Shown here: piece by piece, positions 4,862 through 8,044 of the stretch
Layout: each line of letters opens with the position of its first letter
How positions within the stretch are numbered: position 1 is the stretch's first letter
Assembly (NCBI GenBank): GCA_036374995.1
Contig: DASUSS010000102.1
Span: 1-8,044 of the forward strand
Length of the DNA: 8,044 nt
Reading direction: 5' to 3'
Source: SH-MAG3 sp036374995
Lineage (GTDB): Bacteria > Gemmatimonadota > Gemmatimonadetes > Longimicrobiales > RSA9
Notes under the pieces: model-generated
Databases searched by the model: none
Told to the model about the DNA's origin: nothing
Seen by the model: the letters and a program-made list of their open reading frames with translations, nothing else
Translations under genes and position numbers: made by a program

Positions 4862-7282
4862 ATGTCTGTCCAGCTGACCACGCTCGGTGCCGTCCGTGTC
4901 TTCCGCGGCGAAACGGAGCTGCCGGAGCTTCCCGCGCAGCGGCTGCGGCTCGCGCTGCTCGTGTACCTGGCCCTCGAGCGCGACGTTTCGCGCGAGTCCG
5001 TGCTGGCGATGTTCTGGCCGGAGCGCGACAACGGTCGGGGCAAGCATGCCTTGCGGCAGATGCTGTACGAGCTGAGGCAGGCGCTGGGCGAGGACTGGGT
5101 CGAGCTGAGGCGGGACCGGATCGTTGCGAGCGTGTCGGTCGACGCGCTCGAGTTCGAGGCGGCGGCCGGGGAGGGACGCGTCGAGGACGCCCTCCGCGCA
5201 TATGGCGGCCCGTTCCTGCTCGGCTTCTCCCTGGACAACCGCTCCTTCGAGGCGTGGGTCGAGCGCCGGCGCGCGCATATCGGCCGGACTTTCCGGCGTC
5301 TCCAGCGTGACCACATCGCCCGCCTCATCGCCGCGGATGATCCGGATGGTGCGCTGGTCGCGGCGCGGCGGTGGGTGGAGCTGGATCCGCTCGAGGACGA
5401 GGCGGCGCATACGCTGATCGAGCGGCTCGCCGCGAGCGGCGAGCGGGCGGATGCGCTCCAGTACTACGAAACATACGAGCAGCAGCTCGCGGCCGAGCTG
5501 GAGGTGGAGCCGCTCGACGAGACGAAGGCGCTCGTTGCGGCGATCCGTGCCGGTGATGCCGTGCCCCAGGACATCATACGACCCCACCGCGATCCCGTGG
5601 AGCAGGCGTCGGCGGGCGGGCCTGCGGCGGCGGGCGATGCTCGCCCCTACGTCCCCTCAGTCCCGGCCCGGGCAGCGCGATGGTCGCAATCGAGGCTGCT
5701 GCGCCGCGGTCTCGTTGCTGCCGCGGTGATCGCCGCCATCAGCGTCGGTGTGTTCTTCGCGCGGCCGCGGCCCGGGATACCCCTCGTCGCCGATCGGCAG
5801 GTCACCCTCGCCGTGCTGCCGCTCGATGACCGGACGCCCGGCCAATCGCTGAAGCAGCTGGCGCTGGAGCTGACGGAGACGCTGGCACAGAGTCTCGCGC
5901 GGAGTCCGCTCTTCGATGTCATCTCGCCGAAGGGCGTGCAGTTCCTGAACGAGGTTGCGGCCGAGGACAGTCTTCGCGAGGTCCCGCAGTACGACTTCGT
6001 CGTGGGCGGAAGCGTGAGCAGCGATGAACGCGGGATTCGCCTCGTCGTCGAGGTGCTCAACGGTCGTAGCGGCTCGATCGTGCACAGCGAGGTCGTGGAG
6101 CGGCCCCCGGAGGAGAGCCGGATCCTGGTCGAGGACGTCGTGCAGCAGGCGGCGACGATCCTCCGGCGCGAGATCGGTGCCGAGGTCGAGATCGCGCGCG
6201 TGCGGGCGCGCACCGGGAACGAGGAAGCGTGGCAGCATTTTCTCGATGCTCGGGAGTCGCTCGAGGCGGCGGTGCTGGCGCTCGGGGCGGGCGATTTCGC
6301 GACGTTCGATAAGGAGCAGGTGCGCTCCGACACGCTGCTCGCCACTGCTGCCAGACTGGATCGGCGGTGGGCGGAGCCGATGGCCCTGCGCGGTCGCATG
6401 ATCGAGAAGCGTGTGAGTCTGCTGCACGCTCTCACGCCGAACGATACGATGGCGACCCGAGACCTGCTCGAGCGTGCGTTGTGGTGCGCGGAGGAAGCCA
6501 TGCGACGCGATCCACGGTACGCCGAGGGCTGGGCGCTGCGTGGATCCGTGCGCCATCAGCTGGCCCGGTTGGCTCATGATTCGCGCGAACAACGGAGCCT
6601 CCAGCAGATGGCGGAAGCCGACCTCGTTCGCGCCACCGAGCTGGATGAGCTTCATCAGGGCGCGTGGGGGCAGCTGGCGGAGCTGCTCCTGAACCGCAAC
6701 GACTACCGGGCCGCGAAGTCCGCTGCGCAACGGGCGTATCGACTCGACCCGGTCGCGCCGCAGGTGCCTACGCTCATCAACCACCTGTTCGTCTCCAGCT
6801 TCGAGCTGGGCGAGGACGAGGAGGCGGAAAGCTGGTGTCTGCTCGGACGGATCCAGTCTCCGGAAGCTCCGCCGTTCCTCTACTGCCTCATGGCGCTGCA
6901 CGCGTGGGCGGACAGCATACCGCCACAGCCGGCTGTGCTGCGTCGCGCGATGGAGAGGTACGGAGTCGCCCAGCTCGGGCGCGTCCAGCCGGAGCTGCCC
7001 GCGCGACTCGAGACGATGATCGCGGCCGCATTCGCCCGCGCGGCCGCCCCCGACAGTGCGCGTGCCATACTCCGGCGTCATACCGACGGGTCGGACCCCG
7101 GTCTTCTGTGGCTGCGCGCATCCGTGCACGTTCAGCTCGGCGAGGACTCTGCGGCGGTCGCGCTGCTCCAGCAGTATGCCGACCGCGATCCGGCGGCAGC
7201 GGCAGCCATTGCCCGCCGCCGTCCGTTCTGGCGGCTCGCGCACGACCCCGGCTTCGACCGCCTGATCGCAGCCGCGCGCTAG
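4862..7282 (+). CDS. Membrane-spanning BTAD-family transcriptional regulator with TolB/FlgO-like and TPR-like C-terminal half
   Basis: This 806-residue regulator has a CadC-like layout. Residues about 3-92 are an OmpR/SARP-type winged helix (VQLTTLGAVRVFRG, RLALLVYLALERDVSRESVLAMFWPE, ALRQMLYELRQALGE). Residues about 94-230 are the bacterial transcriptional activator domain (DALEFEAAAGEGRVEDALRA, YGGPFLLGF, helical repeats to EPLDETKALVAAI). A Pro/Ala/Gly linker (232-272) leads to one membrane helix at 283-300, with Arg residues before it, so the N-half is cytoplasmic. Outside the membrane, 314-440 (VTLAVLPLDDRTPGQSLKQLALELTETLAQSL) resembles the TolB/FlgO-like domain common in such regulators, and 495-790 are TPR-like helical repeats. 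This suggests a sensor that binds DNA from the membrane; the ligand is unknown. The ribosome binding site upstream of ATG 4862 is weak (AGTGGG). Targets are probably neighbouring genes, as inferred from the divergent arrangement. Confidence 0.85.
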   Translation: MSVQLTTLGAVRVFRGETELPELPAQRLRLALLVYLALERDVSRESVLAMFWPERDNGRGKHALRQMLYELRQALGEDWVELRRDRIVASVSVDALEFEAAAGEGRVEDALRAYGGPFLLGFSLDNRSFEAWVERRRAHIGRTFRRLQRDHIARLIAADDPDGALVAARRWVELDPLEDEAAHTLIERLAASGERADALQYYETYEQQLAAELEVEPLDETKALVAAIRAGDAVPQDIIRPHRDPVEQASAGGPAAAGDARPYVPSVPARAARWSQSRLLRRGLVAAAVIAAISVGVFFARPRPGIPLVADRQVTLAVLPLDDRTPGQSLKQLALELTETLAQSLARSPLFDVISPKGVQFLNEVAAEDSLREVPQYDFVVGGSVSSDERGIRLVVEVLNGRSGSIVHSEVVERPPEESRILVEDVVQQAATILRREIGAEVEIARVRARTGNEEAWQHFLDARESLEAAVLALGAGDFATFDKEQVRSDTLLATAARLDRRWAEPMALRGRMIEKRVSLLHALTPNDTMATRDLLERALWCAEEAMRRDPRYAEGWALRGSVRHQLARLAHDSREQRSLQQMAEADLVRATELDELHQGAWGQLAELLLNRNDYRAAKSAAQRAYRLDPVAPQVPTLINHLFVSSFELGEDEEAESWCLLGRIQSPEAPPFLYCLMALHAWADSIPPQPAVLRRAMERYGVAQLGRVQPELPARLETMIAAAFARAAAPDSARAILRRHTDGSDPGLLWLRASVHVQLGEDSAAVALLQQYADRDPAAAAAIARRRPFWRLAHDPGFDRLIAAAR

Positions 7283-7657
7283 CTAGCTCATGTCCGGACA
7301 GTACATGAACCAGCTGCAGTCGATGGCATGGACCCACACGCAGTCCGGATTCAGCCCGCTCTCCTGATCCTCCGCACCCGACAGCTCGGTCGACGATGCA
7401 TTCGTCGATGACACCTTCCACTGGCCCTTTCCCGCCTCCTTCCTCGGCTCGCTATACCCTGCGTTCTCCCGATATGCCAGCTTCCGGACCAGCGCCTCGT
7501 CCAGTATCAGGCCGTCGATCACCTCGCCGGCCGCGTTCGTGAGCGTCAGCCGCCGCTCCGTGCCTTCCGGATCGGTCTCGAGCCGGTAGGTCACCTCCAC
7601 CTTCGTCACGACGCGAGTCGTCCGACCGCGTCCGCCTGCTCCGCTCGTCTCAGCCAC
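7283..7657 (-). CDS. Small protein with cysteine- and tryptophan-rich C-terminal tail, unknown function
   Basis: The 124-residue protein uses GTG at 7657, preceded by a clear GGAGG four bases upstream. Longer in-frame ATG starts (7717, 7750, 7813) lack a good ribosome site and add Arg-rich tails, so I prefer the GTG. Residues 14-54 read as a short beta-rich domain (RVVTKVEVTYRLE, RRLTLTNAAGEVIDGLIL). Residues 55-68 are helical. Residues 80-104 are Ser/Thr/Glu/Gln-rich and flexible. The last 19 residues hold three cysteines and two tryptophans (C106, W108, C114, W116, C120) plus F117 and Y119. There is no signal peptide, so the tail faces the cytoplasm unless it is processed. The pattern of body, flexible linker and aromatic-Cys tail could suit a modified peptide or a metal-binding tail, but no modifying enzyme is seen here. 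Its stop directly abuts the stop of the convergent regulator gene. Confidence 0.7.
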   Translation of the reverse strand: MAETSGAGGRGRTTRVVTKVEVTYRLETDPEGTERRLTLTNAAGEVIDGLILDEALVRKLAYRENAGYSEPRKEAGKGQWKVSSTNASSTELSGAEDQESGLNPDCVWVHAIDCSWFMYCPDMS

Positions 7658-7864
7658 GTTGCCTCCGATGATTGTGAGAGGGTTCCGAGGCACACGGTAC
7701 CCGCCGCGGCGGGCCATCGCCACCCCGGAATGACGCCGTACCCCAAGCATATGCGCGCCGTCTGACGGTGAGACCCTCACGGTACCTCCACTCCTGCGAT
7801 CCGTCTGACGCACTCGTGTTACCGTTCGGCGTGCGCTTCACACGAGCCGATGTCGGGAGGGGAC
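7658..7864. promoter_or_regulatory. Divergent intergenic region with repeated operator-like motifs
   Basis: This region separates the small cysteine-tail protein from the lipoprotein. It holds two copies of CCGTCTGACG (7758-7767 and 7801-7810, 43 bases apart, about four helical turns), and each core is symmetric (CGTC-T-GACG). It also holds two copies of CACGGTACC (7693-7701 and 7778-7786, 85 bases apart) and a 14-bp perfect palindrome CCCGCCGCGGCGGG at 7700-7713. Such paired symmetric boxes usually mark dimer binding sites. The motifs are seen; binding is inferred. Confidence 0.45.
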
Positions 7865-8044
7865 ATGAGGTCGAGCAAACGCAGGGGCGGTGTCGGATCG
7901 AGTCCGGGCAGGGGCCTGGTCCGGGCGGGGCTTCTCTGTCTCGTCGTGGCCGGATGCGCGACGGACCCGCCCCCTGCGCTGCTCACCATCATCGACCCGG
8001 AGCGCGTCGTGCTCCACGACTCCGAGGTCGTGCCGGACAGCGCG
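7865..8044 (+). CDS. Lipoprotein, N-terminal 60 codons, cut by the window edge
   Basis: The reading frame is open from ATG 7865 to the last base, exactly 60 codons, with no stop. GGGAGGGG lies just upstream of the ATG, a good ribosome site. Residues 1-20 are basic (RSSKRRGG, then GRGLVRA), followed by a hydrophobic run GLLCLVVAG and C31 in VAGC. This is a lipobox, so signal peptidase II would cleave before C31 and lipid-modify it. The mature protein begins CATDPPPALLTIIDPERVVLHDSEVVPDS, with a Pro-rich start followed by a possible beta-strand. Envelope localisation is likely. The residue after the cysteine is Ala rather than Asp, which in enteric bacteria would favour the outer membrane. Product identity cannot be told from 60 residues. 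It is divergent from the small cysteine-tail gene. Confidence 0.75.
   Translation, partial: MRSSKRRGGVGSSPGRGLVRAGLLCLVVAGCATDPPPALLTIIDPERVVLHDSEVVPDSA

Noticed and set aside
5657..7243. Minus-strand open frame of 528 codons opposite the BTAD regulator
   Set aside because: The plus-strand product has clear winged-helix, BTAD and membrane segments. The antisense product is Arg/Gln/His-rich with no domain pattern.
7658..7813. Longer N-terminus for the small cysteine-tail protein (ATG at 7813, 7750 or 7717)
   Set aside because: The GTG at 7657 has the only strong ribosome site, the extra residues are Arg/Gly-rich, and the longer forms would cover the repeated motifs and the palindrome.
1..8044. 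CRISPR arrays, insertion sequences, tRNA or rRNA genes
   Set aside because: I saw no regularly spaced repeats, transposase motifs, terminal repeats with target duplications, or cloverleaf sequences in the window.

Overview
The window is high-GC DNA with closely packed genes. Three things point to a Gemmatimonadota-like soil bacterium: a BTAD regulator fused to a membrane helix and TPR-like repeats, a short secreted protein with a carboxypeptidase-regulatory fold and a TonB-plug-like tail, and an actinobacterial-type korAB pair. This placement is an inference from gene types; no taxonomic marker gene is present.

Layout. Positions 1-2188 (minus strand) hold korA and the first 89 codons of korB, the two subunits of a 2-oxoacid (probably 2-oxoglutarate):ferredoxin oxidoreductase. 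They are translationally coupled through an ATGA overlap. Positions 2323-2976 (minus) encode a small membrane-anchored protein of unknown function. Positions 2977-3511 have no convincing gene, but hold several inverted repeats, an AT-rich patch and, at the right end, a near-consensus housekeeping promoter pointing rightwards.

That promoter leads into the most interesting part of the window. Positions 3512-3796 read as a chain of well-paired hairpins ending in a long terminator-like stem, with no credible protein. I interpret this as an independently transcribed structured RNA of about 285 nt that I cannot assign to a known class.

Positions 3834-4682 (minus) encode the secreted carboxypeptidase-regulatory/plug-like protein. 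It is divergent from 4862-7282 (plus), an 806-residue BTAD regulator with a cytoplasmic DNA-binding half, one membrane helix, and an extracytoplasmic TolB/FlgO-like plus TPR-like half. Their shared 179-bp upstream region suggests the regulator may control its neighbour. Positions 7283-7657 (minus) encode a small protein with a tryptophan- and cysteine-rich tail. Its stop codon abuts the regulator's stop. Its upstream region, shared with a divergent lipoprotein gene (7865 to the end, partial), carries two different repeated motifs that look like operators.

How the genes work together: korAB is central carbon metabolism and looks unrelated to the rest. The right half looks like envelope biology (secreted plug-like protein, membrane-spanning regulator, lipoprotein) with regulatory DNA between divergent genes.
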